From Chitinophagaceae bacterium (GTDB taxonomy: Bacteria; Bacteroidota; Bacteroidia; Chitinophagales; Chitinophagaceae): a DNA stretch of 39,432 bases. Shown one piece after another: positions 26,418 to 34,143 of this stretch. The DNA lies in contig JAIEMK010000081.1 of NCBI GenBank assembly GCA_019752295.1, forward strand, positions 1 through 39,432. Reading direction: 5' to 3'. The notes beneath the pieces are model-generated. The model worked only from the letters and a program-made list of their open reading frames with translations. It did no database searches and was not told the origin of the DNA. A program made the translations under genes and the position numbers. The first letter of the stretch is position 1. The number at the start of each line of letters is the position of its first letter.

Positions 26418-27152
26418 TCAGTTGAAATATTCTGCGGCACGCACTACATTTTCGGGCTTACCCACATCGATTAAAATGTCGTGCGAATGGTCGAAACTAT
26501 TGATTCGCTTGCTTTGCATCAAATCCAGATATACATCAACCAAAGAAAATTTTCCTGTTTGTTTAATCAAAGAAAAAATGGCAGGGCTAATGATCTGAAT
26601 TCCGCTAAATGCTTTAGGCTGCAACAATTCATAGTCTTCATTGGTTGTTGAAAGATTGGCAGGTTTCTCTTCGCCCGTTTGAACATTTCTCCAACCGCAT
26701 AAAGCTCCATCCGGATCGAATAAAAAATAACGCGCCGTTTTTCTTTGAGTTACTGCCAGAGTTGCCAGCGGTTTTTCTTGCTGATGTGCTCTGATCATCT
26801 CGCCCAAATCCAAACTTGTGAGCATATCCACGTTCATTACTATAAACTGTTTCTCGTCTTTAAAATACCAAGCGGCTTTCAACAAACCACCACCTGTTTC
26901 TAATATTTCGTCAGTTTCATCCGATATGGTAATCTTCGACCCCCACCCATCATATTTATCCAAAACTTTTAAAATCTGGTCAGCAAAATGGTGCACATTC
27001 ACTATCACTTCATCAATCCCAAATCGCTGCAGATACCTGATATTTCTTTCTAACAAAGTCTTGCCATTTACCACCGCCAATGCCTTGGGATGATTGTCTG
27101 TAAATGGTTTTAACCTACTACCTAGTCCGGCTGCAAATAACATAGCTTTCAT
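26418..27152 (-). CDS. Sugar-phosphate nucleotidyltransferase (MurU-like)
   Basis: The 244-residue nucleotidyltransferase starts MKAMLFAAGLGSRLKPFTDN (the GxGxRxxP loop), then HPKALAVVNGKTLLE and FIVMNVDMLTSLDLG with the metal-binding Asp. It resembles MurU, which makes UDP-MurNAc from MurNAc-1-phosphate in peptidoglycan recycling, and the related HddC-type enzymes. It follows by 10 bp a gene whose N-terminal half is AmgK-like, and AmgK-MurU is a known recycling pair. The assignment therefore leans on context. Confidence 0.85.
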   Translation of the reverse strand: MKAMLFAAGLGSRLKPFTDNHPKALAVVNGKTLLERNIRYLQRFGIDEVIVNVHHFADQILKVLDKYDGWGSKITISDETDEILETGGGLLKAAWYFKDEKQFIVMNVDMLTSLDLGEMIRAHQQEKPLATLAVTQRKTARYFLFDPDGALCGWRNVQTGEEKPANLSTTNEDYELLQPKAFSGIQIISPAIFSLIKQTGKFSLVDVYLDLMQSKRINSFDHSHDILIDVGKPENVVRAAEYFN

Positions 27153-27162
27153 GTATATATAT

Positions 27163-28605
27163 TTAAGCTCTTAACCAATTGGCAGAATTGGTATGCGTTA
27201 ATACCAACTTTACCTTATACTTATTTCGTAGATGTCGGGCAGTTTGTTCGGCGGCGTACACACTTCGATGTTGTCCGCCGGTGCAACCAAAATTAATCAT
27301 CAAATGACTGAATCCTCTTTTTAAATAATCTTCCACAGCAATATCTATCAAATCCCACACACTGTTAAGGTATTCATTCATTCTTGTTCTTTGTTCCAGA
27401 AAATCTTGTACGGGTTGATCCTTTCCGGTTAAAGTTTTATAGTCGTCGAATCGTCCGGGATTTAAAATACTACGCATATCAAACACAAATCCGCCGCCAT
27501 TTGGGCTCTCATCTTCAGGAATGCCCTTTCTGTAACTAAAACTGTTTACTTCAATCAACAAAGCTGTATCTGCATTGGCCTGTTGTGGTTCAAAACGATG
27601 AACGATCTCGTTTGAAACAACAAGCCTTAAAACCCTGTCAAACTCAGGTGTAACAATCCCTATACGCTTGTGTTCCAAAAAGAATTTCAGGTTTTTCAAG
27701 CCCAAAGGAATGCTGGCCAAAAAATGTGCTTTTCTTTCAAACAATCCGCGGAAACCATAAGCTCCCATTACTTGTAACAAACGAATTAATACATATCCGT
27801 TATACTGACTCACAAATGTGGTTCTATCAATTGGGCGTTCCAATAACTTGTCTACTTCGTTCATATAAAATTCCAGCAGCCCATCTTTCCAGGTTTCGCT
27901 CAACTCGGCTTTTGCCTGCCACAACAAAGAAGCTACATCATATTGCAAAGCGCCTTTCATTCCACCCTGAAAATCGATGAAATTTACTATTTCATCTTTT
28001 ACAATAATATTGCGACTTTGAAAATCGCGAAACATGAAATATTTATTTTCGGTGCGTGTTAAATAGGTACTCAATGCTTCAAAATCATCCATCATGGCCT
28101 GCTTGTCGTACGGCAATTGCAGGGTATCGAGGAAATAGTATTTAAAATACAACAGATCGCTCATGATTGCCTGTTTGCCAAACTCTTTGGCTGTGAGGCA
28201 GAGATTATAATCCAAGCCCGCGTCGCCCTTAATCTGCATATTTGCCAGCGCAGTTAAACTTTTCTCGAAAAGTCGGTACAATTTGTCGCTATGCCCATAC
28301 TGCTCCAGCTCGTTCAGCAGGGAAGCGGTACCGAGGTCGCCCTGCAGATAAATCTTTTCATCTGCACTCACGATCAATATTTCCGGAACAGGTAATCCCT
28401 TCGATTTAAAATGCCTCGTGAACGCAATAAAAGTATGATTCTCCTTTACGTTTAAGTTGTATGTGGCAATGAAAGTATCGGACTGGGAATAGATTCGGAA
28501 GTATTTACGATCACCGCCACTCTGGGGTAATTTCTCGATGCGGTCGGAAGGGGTCTTCTTAAACTCAACAAATAGCGCTTCAATGGCTGCAATCACATCC
28601 TGCAT
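27163..28605 (-). CDS. AmgK-like sugar kinase fused to a RapZ C-terminal domain
   Basis: The 480-residue protein has two domains. Residues 1 to about 320 are an aminoglycoside-phosphotransferase-like kinase: the catalytic loop FMFRDFQSRNIIV carries D194 and N199, and IDFQGG supplies the metal Asp211. Homologues of the AmgK type phosphorylate MurNAc or GlcNAc at C1. Residues about 347-470 match the C-terminal half of RapZ: SFSYRKGIPEDE, GGFVFDMRSILNPG, LTGKDQPVQDFLE and FGCTGGQHRSVYAAEQ (439-454). In E. coli RapZ this half binds glucosamine-6-phosphate. The N-terminal P-loop ATPase of RapZ is absent. The MurU-like gene follows by 10 bp. Confidence 0.9.
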   Translation of the reverse strand: MQDVIAAIEALFVEFKKTPSDRIEKLPQSGGDRKYFRIYSQSDTFIATYNLNVKENHTFIAFTRHFKSKGLPVPEILIVSADEKIYLQGDLGTASLLNELEQYGHSDKLYRLFEKSLTALANMQIKGDAGLDYNLCLTAKEFGKQAIMSDLLYFKYYFLDTLQLPYDKQAMMDDFEALSTYLTRTENKYFMFRDFQSRNIIVKDEIVNFIDFQGGMKGALQYDVASLLWQAKAELSETWKDGLLEFYMNEVDKLLERPIDRTTFVSQYNGYVLIRLLQVMGAYGFRGLFERKAHFLASIPLGLKNLKFFLEHKRIGIVTPEFDRVLRLVVSNEIVHRFEPQQANADTALLIEVNSFSYRKGIPEDESPNGGGFVFDMRSILNPGRFDDYKTLTGKDQPVQDFLEQRTRMNEYLNSVWDLIDIAVEDYLKRGFSHLMINFGCTGGQHRSVYAAEQTARHLRNKYKVKLVLTHTNSANWLRA

Positions 28606-28729
28606 GTACTGTATTTGTAGTAAAAATAATCCTAACTAATGAAAGACAATAAAAAAGCAGTCTCGAAATCAATATTTTAAACGATTTGGTTTTATAAAGC
28701 ATTTATCTGCTCGTTTTTTTTAATGAATT

Positions 28730-29806
28730 CTAGAAAAGCTTACCCTGCTCGCCCGGACGTTGGAATATTTCTGTATTTAGCTCAAAACTTTCTTGATTTA
28801 GCTTATACAATTTGTTGTATTTCACAAACTGTTGCTTTACCAAATCGGCGATCGGTCCTTGCCCTCGCATGCGCAATCCGAAGCGACTATCGTTAACAGT
28901 ACCGCCGTGTGCATGTTGTATCAGGTGCCATACTTTGTCGGCTCTGTCGGGAAAATTCTTATACAACCAATCATGAAACAATAATTGAATAGCTCCATTT
29001 AAACGAACAAAAGTATAGGCCGAAAAAACGGCCCCTGCCTCACTCGCTGCTTTCAGGATTCTTTGCATTTCCTGTTCATTTAATCCTGGTATCATTGGGC
29101 CAAGTATCACACCCGTCCTCACGCCTGCATCGCTCAATTCCCGCAACACTCTCAAACGCTGTGCTGCCGTGGTTGTTCTGGGTTCCATTAACCTTCGCAG
29201 GTTTTCATCAAAAGAAGTGATGCTTACTAACACACTCACCAGTTTCTTCGACGCCATTTCTTTAAGAAGGTTTTTGTCGCGCAGTATTCCGGCATTCTTG
29301 GTAATAATGCCAACGGGTTGATTAAATTCATTACATACTTCGAGTAATTGCCTAGTTAAACGAAATTTTTTTTCTGCGGGTTGATAACAATCGGTATTGC
29401 CACTTAAGCCAATGGGCACCGATTCCCACTTAGGATGCATTAAAAATTTCCTCAGTAAAATTGCTGCGTTCTTCTTCACAATAATCTTTCTTTCAAAATC
29501 CAGTCCTGCACTATATCCCCAGTATTCATGTGCATTGCGCGCATAACAATAAATACAACCATGCTCGCATCCTTGATAGGGGTTCATGCTATACCACATA
29601 CCCACATCCGGGCTATCAATTTTATTGACCAGCGTTTTCGCTATTTGTTCCAAATAAACCGTTGCAGTATTGGGTTCTGTCCAATCGTCAATACTTTCTA
29701 TTTCCTGCCTAATCAATTCATTTTTTAAAAACCTGTTTTTGGTATTGATCTGCGCACCACGACCTTTTAGGTACTCATTCGCACCTTCATTGATTGATTC
29801 GTTCAT
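28730..29806 (-). CDS. PA0069-type radical SAM protein
   Basis: The 358-residue radical SAM protein has the cluster motif CEHGCIYCYAR (C80, C84, C87; CxxxCxxC). MNPYQGCEH, FERKIIVKKNAAILLRKFL and GLSGNTDCYQPAEKKFRLTR are shared with the PA0069 group related to spore-photoproduct-lyase-like enzymes. The function is undetermined. It stands 25 bp downstream of the 2H phosphoesterase gene on the same strand and next to umuDC, so a role in nucleic-acid repair is plausible but not shown. Confidence 0.88.
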   Translation of the reverse strand: MNESINEGANEYLKGRGAQINTKNRFLKNELIRQEIESIDDWTEPNTATVYLEQIAKTLVNKIDSPDVGMWYSMNPYQGCEHGCIYCYARNAHEYWGYSAGLDFERKIIVKKNAAILLRKFLMHPKWESVPIGLSGNTDCYQPAEKKFRLTRQLLEVCNEFNQPVGIITKNAGILRDKNLLKEMASKKLVSVLVSITSFDENLRRLMEPRTTTAAQRLRVLRELSDAGVRTGVILGPMIPGLNEQEMQRILKAASEAGAVFSAYTFVRLNGAIQLLFHDWLYKNFPDRADKVWHLIQHAHGGTVNDSRFGLRMRGQGPIADLVKQQFVKYNKLYKLNQESFELNTEIFQRPGEQGKLF

Positions 29807-29831
29807 TTTAATTTTGCTTGAATTCTTGCTA

Positions 29832-30425
29832 CTATACAGGTCTTAATCCAAATTTATTTACCTCTACACATTTGTCAAACATGCTTTGCCTGCGCAGAAG
29901 TACCAGATCATTTACATCAAAATATTCCAGAAAACATCGTTGAGAGTAGTCCATCATCGCCTTCTCATAAATGGCTTCTGGTAGTTTTCTGGCGATCGAC
30001 AAATGCGGTTTGCTGATCAATTTAATAGCAGGGCAATCATTGCTTCTGATATACTCATTCAATGGTTTCAATTCTTTTGCCAACTGTTGAAAAGGTTCCG
30101 GTTCCTGTACCCGCAGATAAACCGTATGCGGAGGAAAGCCGCTATAATTACAAAGGGTTACTTTGAAGCTTTTTTGTGTGCTGATGATACGGTGCATCCA
30201 CCGGATTAGTGTTGGCTCCATCTCCTCTTTGGCTAAAAAATTAGCCACCGTAATATGCGGTTTGGTTTTAATAGCCAGTCGCTCCCGGTACTGTTCATAG
30301 AAGTATTTTTTCTCTATCATCACTTTCTCGTACACATCTGTATCGGGCTGCGCCACCAGCAGGTACTCGCAAAAATGATTGGCTCCGATACCGAATGTTT
30401 TGTTTGCTGCTAACCCCATTTCCAT
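29832..30425 (-). CDS. 2'-5' RNA ligase/2H phosphoesterase family protein
   Basis: The 197-residue protein has two tetrapeptide motifs, HITV (H57) and HLSI (H141), that form the active site of the 2H phosphoesterase superfamily (2'-5' RNA ligase, cyclic phosphodiesterase). KTKPHITVANFL and LISKPHLSIARKL are the surrounding strands. Substrates in this family are RNA 2',3'-cyclic ends or 2'-5' linkages; the real one is unknown. It is divergent from umuD with only 74 bp between the starts, and that gap carries a dyad that could control both. Confidence 0.88.
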   Translation of the reverse strand: MEMGLAANKTFGIGANHFCEYLLVAQPDTDVYEKVMIEKKYFYEQYRERLAIKTKPHITVANFLAKEEMEPTLIRWMHRIISTQKSFKVTLCNYSGFPPHTVYLRVQEPEPFQQLAKELKPLNEYIRSNDCPAIKLISKPHLSIARKLPEAIYEKAMMDYSQRCFLEYFDVNDLVLLRRQSMFDKCVEVNKFGLRPV

Positions 30426-30451
30426 AAAGATTATTTTAAAACGGTAATTAT

Positions 30452-30483
30452 TTTAGCATAAATTTACTAAATAATTTAGCATA
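30452..30483. promoter_or_regulatory. Dyad and direct repeats in the divergent umuD / 2H promoter region
   Basis: TTTAGCATA occurs twice (30452-30460 and 30475-30483). Between and overlapping them are the palindromes ATTTACTAAAT (30462-30472) and CTAAATAATTTAG (30467-30479). They lie midway between two divergent starts 74 bp apart. This is a good candidate for a damage-responsive operator, but it does not resemble the E. coli SOS box. Confidence 0.5.
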
Positions 30484-30499
30484 TTAAAATTTATTTATC

Positions 30500-30934
30500 A
30501 TGTTTACCGAAGAATGGGGGGCCAGTTCCTACAAAGGCACCAAAAAATTTGATCAGTGGGAGGTTCCAACCGCCAACGCTACCGGCTTTGGTGCAGCGGC
30601 AGATGATTATATGGAAAGGGGTATCGACCTCAACGAACAATTGGTTAAAAATAAGCCGGCTACTTTCTTCTTCCGCATGAATAGCGACGCCATGGTCGGA
30701 GCCGGTATTTATCAGGGCGATGTATTGATTGTTGATCGCAGTATTAAGGCTTCAAACGGAAAAATAATAGTGGCGTCAGTGAATGGTGATTTGCTTGTGC
30801 GCCGTTTACAAATACAGATCAAGGGAATTTCACTGATTGCAGAAAATAAAAGATATGGCAATATGCAGATCGAAGAATTTAGCAGCTCCATTGTTTGGGG
30901 AGTGGTAGCGTACGCCATACATAGTTTGCACTAA
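30500..30934 (+). CDS. umuD: UmuD-like S24 protein lacking the catalytic Ser and Lys
   Basis: UmuD homologue, 144 residues, similar length to E. coli UmuD (139). NATGFGAAADDYMERGIDLN covers the normal cleavage region (Thr28-Gly29 in place of Cys24-Gly25). FFFRMNSDAMVGAGIYQGDV aligns with the active-site segment that normally reads GDSM-(2)-AGI. Here it is SDAM, so the nucleophile Ser is Ala64. NGDLLVRRLQIQ aligns with DGEFTVKKL, so the general-base Lys is Arg101. Self-cleavage as in UmuD is therefore not expected, unless Ser62 substitutes. It precedes umuC, with a repeat leader in the gap. Confidence 0.88.
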   Translation: MFTEEWGASSYKGTKKFDQWEVPTANATGFGAAADDYMERGIDLNEQLVKNKPATFFFRMNSDAMVGAGIYQGDVLIVDRSIKASNGKIIVASVNGDLLVRRLQIQIKGISLIAENKRYGNMQIEEFSSSIVWGVVAYAIHSLH

Positions 30935-30942
30935 CAAAATCA

Positions 30943-31025
30943 CATGAAATGAGCATAACAAAAATTTGACACCAACTGAAATGTTTGTTAGCGAATTACA
31001 TGTAGCCAAAATCAATAAAAAACAC
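30943..31025 (+). repeat. Leader repeat unit C, directly before the umuC start
   Basis: This is almost identical to unit A at 23622-23705: one substitution (TTTGACACC against TTTGTCACC) and one A fewer in the A-run. It begins CATGAAATGAGCATAAC nine bases after the umuD stop and ends at CATGAAA, whose ATG is the umuC start (31026). The substitution closes the 18-codon frame of unit A after six codons. Confidence 0.85.
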
Positions 31026-32309
31026 ATGAAAGCGATTATTGATTGTAATAGTTTTTATTGTACTTGCGAGCGCTTATTTAAACCAGAGCTCGAGGGAAAA
31101 CCCATTGTAGTGTTGAGCAACAATGATGGCTGTATCATTTCGCGAAGTGATGAAGCAAAAAAAATAGGTGTTGAAATGGCAGGGCCCTATTTCAAAGCCA
31201 AGCCGCTGATCGAAAAACATGGGGTGGCTACATTTTCTTCGAACTACAATCTCTATGGCGATCTAAGCTGGCGTGTAATGGAAACACTGCGAACCATACT
31301 CCCGCATGGGGCTGTGGAAGTATATTCGGTAGACGAAGCATTTCTCGACCTCTCGCATATTCCGGTAAAGGAGTTGCATGCTTCGGCACTCAACATAAAA
31401 AATACGGTAGAGCAATGGACGGGCATTAAAGTGTCGATTGGTATAGCTCCTACAAAAGTGTTGAGCAAAGTTGCAAACCGGCTCTGCAAAAAAAACAAAG
31501 AGATCACGAATTGCATACTAGTATTGGATAGCCCCAGAAAAATTGAACAAGCCCTCCAAAAAACACCCATCGAAGACGTTTGGGGTGTAGGGCATCAGTA
31601 CGCAAAAAAATTAAGGCTTTATAATATCAATACCGCTTTCGATCTGAGTGTTAAAGACATTAGTTGGGCTACCCAACGCCTTGGTGGTGTTGTTGGCGCA
31701 AGACTAATTCGCGAACTAAAAGGAATGGCCAGCGTTGAAATGAGCGAGCCGTTGGAAAACAAAAAAATGATTGCTACAACCCGTATGTTTGGATCGCCGG
31801 TAAATAATTTGCAGGATATCAAAGAAGCAATTGCTACTTACACTTCACGTGCTGCCGAAAAATTACGCAGGCAATATAGTGCGGCTACAACCATTAGTGT
31901 ATTTGTAGTTCCGAGAGAGCCTGTTACAAATGGCGCCTATTTTAGGCATGGGCCAACCATCAGCAGTTATATCACTCTGCCCGTTGCCACATCTATTACT
32001 AACGAACTAATTAAACCTGCTCTTCAATTAACAGAAAGACTTTTCGAAAAAGGGAGGGCTTATAAAAAAGCAGGCGTTATGCTCAGTGGTATTGTGCCCG
32101 ATACTGCCATTCAGGCTTCTTTATTTAATCCACCCACAACAGAAAAAAACAGGTTGCTCATGAGCATGATGGACAATATTAATTTCGCCATGCGCAACGA
32201 TGTGCTCAAGTTCGCTGCGTCTGGTACCGATCGCGACTGGAAGATGCGACAAGAATTACGCAGTCCGCGCTACACCACACGTTGGGAAGAACTCTGCGAA
32301 GTAAAATAA
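31026..32309 (+). CDS. umuC: Y-family DNA polymerase, UmuC
   Basis: Translesion DNA polymerase V catalytic subunit, 427 residues from ATG 31026. Catalytic carboxylates are D6 (AIIDCNSFYCTCE) and D103-E104 (YSVDEAFLD). Y11 is the probable steric gate. GIKVSIGIAPTKVLSKVANR and EDVWGVGHQYAKKL give the palm end and helix-hairpin-helix. A beta-clamp-binding motif, QASLF, lies near residue 370. The C-terminus (TTRWEELCEVK) matches UmuC. The frame is open upstream to 30966, but that part is the repeat leader. It is the downstream partner of the altered umuD. Confidence 0.95.
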   Translation: MKAIIDCNSFYCTCERLFKPELEGKPIVVLSNNDGCIISRSDEAKKIGVEMAGPYFKAKPLIEKHGVATFSSNYNLYGDLSWRVMETLRTILPHGAVEVYSVDEAFLDLSHIPVKELHASALNIKNTVEQWTGIKVSIGIAPTKVLSKVANRLCKKNKEITNCILVLDSPRKIEQALQKTPIEDVWGVGHQYAKKLRLYNINTAFDLSVKDISWATQRLGGVVGARLIRELKGMASVEMSEPLENKKMIATTRMFGSPVNNLQDIKEAIATYTSRAAEKLRRQYSAATTISVFVVPREPVTNGAYFRHGPTISSYITLPVATSITNELIKPALQLTERLFEKGRAYKKAGVMLSGIVPDTAIQASLFNPPTTEKNRLLMSMMDNINFAMRNDVLKFAASGTDRDWKMRQELRSPRYTTRWEELCEVK

Positions 32310-32326
32310 TCATTCCGTTAATCAAT

Positions 32327-32875
32327 TTACTTTTTAGGAGCGATAGGATATTTCGCAAACAACGCTTTCATACCGGCGGCAGCAGCTTCTGGAATCTTGG
32401 TTGAATTGCGGGGTAAAATATCTTGTGCAGTACCCTTCCAGATCATTCTGTTTTGAGCAACATCAATCATGTGAATGGTAACCGTTCCTTCCTTATAATG
32501 GCCTACTACAAGCTCCTCCGATTTCCAAGAATAATTACGCTGACCCATATACCGGTATGCACCATCAGTACGCCAATCAGTTTGGCGGGTTTGTGTTTTC
32601 TTTTCAATCTGTATCCCAATGTTTACAAGTATTTCAGGATTATTGCTCTGCGTGTATCCACGTTTGTTTAATTCGTTACTGATTGCAGATTTTAAAACGT
32701 CGACCCTTTCAAAAAATCCGCTGGTGGTAGTATCGCCCGAGGCCATTAGTTTATAAAATCCGAAAGTTTTATACTTTTCAAAATCAGTGTTAGCAGCAGA
32801 TTCTGTATTCGATATTTTTACAGAAGTGCAAGCTGCCAGAAGGCCGATCAGAAAAATTGAGAGGATCTTTTTCAT
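32327..32875 (-). CDS. DUF4136 lipoprotein
   Basis: The 182-residue lipoprotein has the signal MKKILSIFLIGLLAACTS with the lipobox Cys at residue 16. The rest fits DUF4136: FEKYKTFGFYKL, then SAISNELNKRGYTQSNNPEI, VTIHMIDVAQNRMIWKGTAQ and the C-terminal AAAAGMKALFAKYP. The function of this envelope family is unknown. It is convergent with umuC (17 bp between stops). Its leader carries a near copy of the conserved core found before umuC. Confidence 0.88.
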   Translation of the reverse strand: MKKILSIFLIGLLAACTSVKISNTESAANTDFEKYKTFGFYKLMASGDTTTSGFFERVDVLKSAISNELNKRGYTQSNNPEILVNIGIQIEKKTQTRQTDWRTDGAYRYMGQRNYSWKSEELVVGHYKEGTVTIHMIDVAQNRMIWKGTAQDILPRNSTKIPEAAAAGMKALFAKYPIAPKK

Positions 32876-32882
32876 ACTTTAA

Positions 32883-32911
32883 TTTTTATTGATTTTGGTT
32901 TTATGTAATTC
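32883..32911 (-). promoter_or_regulatory. DUF4136 gene leader with the shared core element
   Basis: Reading the minus strand, GAATTACAT, then AAAACC and AAAATCAATAAAAA match the leader units A-C with four changes, seven bases before the ATG at 32875. The gene downstream is unrelated to nagX, umuC or rfbA. Confidence 0.5.
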
Positions 32912-32938
32912 TTCATCTTCAGTTTCTGATAAAATAAA

Positions 32939-33847
32939 TCATTCAAACAAAGTTTCGGGTGGCAGAAAAACAGGTTTTTTTAATTGTAACCCGCAAGTTG
33001 AATTTAGCTGATCAATCAAATAAACAGTCAGCTCCGGAGAAAAGGCTTCTTCATGCATATGCATAAAAAAATACACCGACTCAATACCCTGCTCTAACCA
33101 CGATTGTATTCTCTTCACCCAATCATTAATGCGTGTATAATCTGTTTGATGTAAGCTATTCCCAACATACCTGATAAATGCACTGGAAACAGGTAAATGC
33201 ATATGGGCACAGTCTCTCCTGCCACTGGTATCTGTTATAACAGCACCCATTTTCTGCGAGCGAAGTGTTTCAAATAATTCTGATTTGATGGTGGGGTTGC
33301 TAAACCATTGAGGATGGCGGACTTCCAGAAAAAATTGCAGGTCCGTTGGCAGACTCCGCAAATAATTAAACAACTCTTCTTTTCTTTTAGGCGAAAAACT
33401 ATCACTAACCTGAACAAAAATGGGGCCCAGATGATTTTTAAATGCAAGAATGCCACGTAAAAATTCGGTGGTTATAAAATTTTTCCCATTCAGGTTTCCC
33501 CGATGTGTTATGCCCTGATACATTTTAGGACAAAATAAAAAATCTCTATTCGCTGCCTTCCCTGCCCACTTTGTAATGACTGGAGCACCATAAATTGTAT
33601 AATGTGTAGCATTTAATTCAATGCTGTTATAATGCTTCAGGTATTGATCCAAAAAATCTTTTTCTTTAGTTCGCTTAGGATATATTTTGCCCAACCATTC
33701 GGTTCTGCCCCATTTGGCACATCCGACATAAACCTTAGGCGACACCTGCCGGATTCCAGAGAGAGACTCACGATTAAACAAAGGATCTACTGCCAGCGCA
33801 AAGTCAATCTCGTTAAGTTCCGATTCCAAAACGCGGCCAAATTCCAT
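32939..33847 (-). CDS. DUF72 family protein (YecE-like)
   Basis: The protein has 302 residues from ATG 33847, a DUF72 TIM-barrel. VYVGCAKWGRTEWLGKIYP, LDQYLKHYNSIELNATHYTI, FLFCPKMYQGITH, FFLEVRHPQWF and AVITDTSGRRDCAHMHLP are the family landmarks, and YFFMHMHEE is near the end. The role is unknown. It lies downstream of the broken Bro-N gene and near umuDC. A TTG at 33853 would add two residues. Confidence 0.88.
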   Translation of the reverse strand: MEFGRVLESELNEIDFALAVDPLFNRESLSGIRQVSPKVYVGCAKWGRTEWLGKIYPKRTKEKDFLDQYLKHYNSIELNATHYTIYGAPVITKWAGKAANRDFLFCPKMYQGITHRGNLNGKNFITTEFLRGILAFKNHLGPIFVQVSDSFSPKRKEELFNYLRSLPTDLQFFLEVRHPQWFSNPTIKSELFETLRSQKMGAVITDTSGRRDCAHMHLPVSSAFIRYVGNSLHQTDYTRINDWVKRIQSWLEQGIESVYFFMHMHEEAFSPELTVYLIDQLNSTCGLQLKKPVFLPPETLFE

Positions 33848-33861
33848 AGTCAAATTTTGAA

Positions 33862-34143
33862 TTAAACTTTATCAGTCCCCAATATTTTTTTTGCGTTCTG
33901 CGGGCTTACTACTTTTTTACCATCTTCAGCTTCCATTTTCGACTGTCCCAAAAAATGGGACAGTTCACTTCCTTCTACCTTGAGCTTCGTTTTTAATGCA
34001 TTCCAGTATTTTCTTGGTCTTGGGCTGCCCGTTAAAATTTCAACCACATCTATAATGGAGAAAAACCACTTTTCCTTTTTTTCATCCCAAATGGTGCGTA
34101 CCTGTTTATCTTCAAATAATTGTATGGCTTCTTTTTTGTTCAT
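33862..34143 (-). pseudogene. Bro-N/DinD-like gene with the centre deleted in frame
   Basis: The 93-residue frame opens MNKKEAIQLFEDKQVRTIWD and continues EKWFFSIIDVVEILTG and SGSPRPRKYWNALK-like sequence, the first 75 or so residues of Bro-N/DinD-type proteins (normally 250-300 residues). It then switches at EDGK to KVVSPQNAKKILGTDKV, which looks like the last residues of the same family. About 180-200 codons would be missing, with the frame kept. A shortened product could still be made. The claim that the tail is the family's own C-terminus is from memory and less certain than the N-terminal match. Confidence 0.6.

Noticed and set aside
30966..31025. Shared N-terminal peptide SELHVAKINKKH before both the nagX-like protein and UmuC
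   Set aside because: It is read-through of the repeat leader upstream of the true ATG codons; UmuC and NagX families start at the MK that follows.
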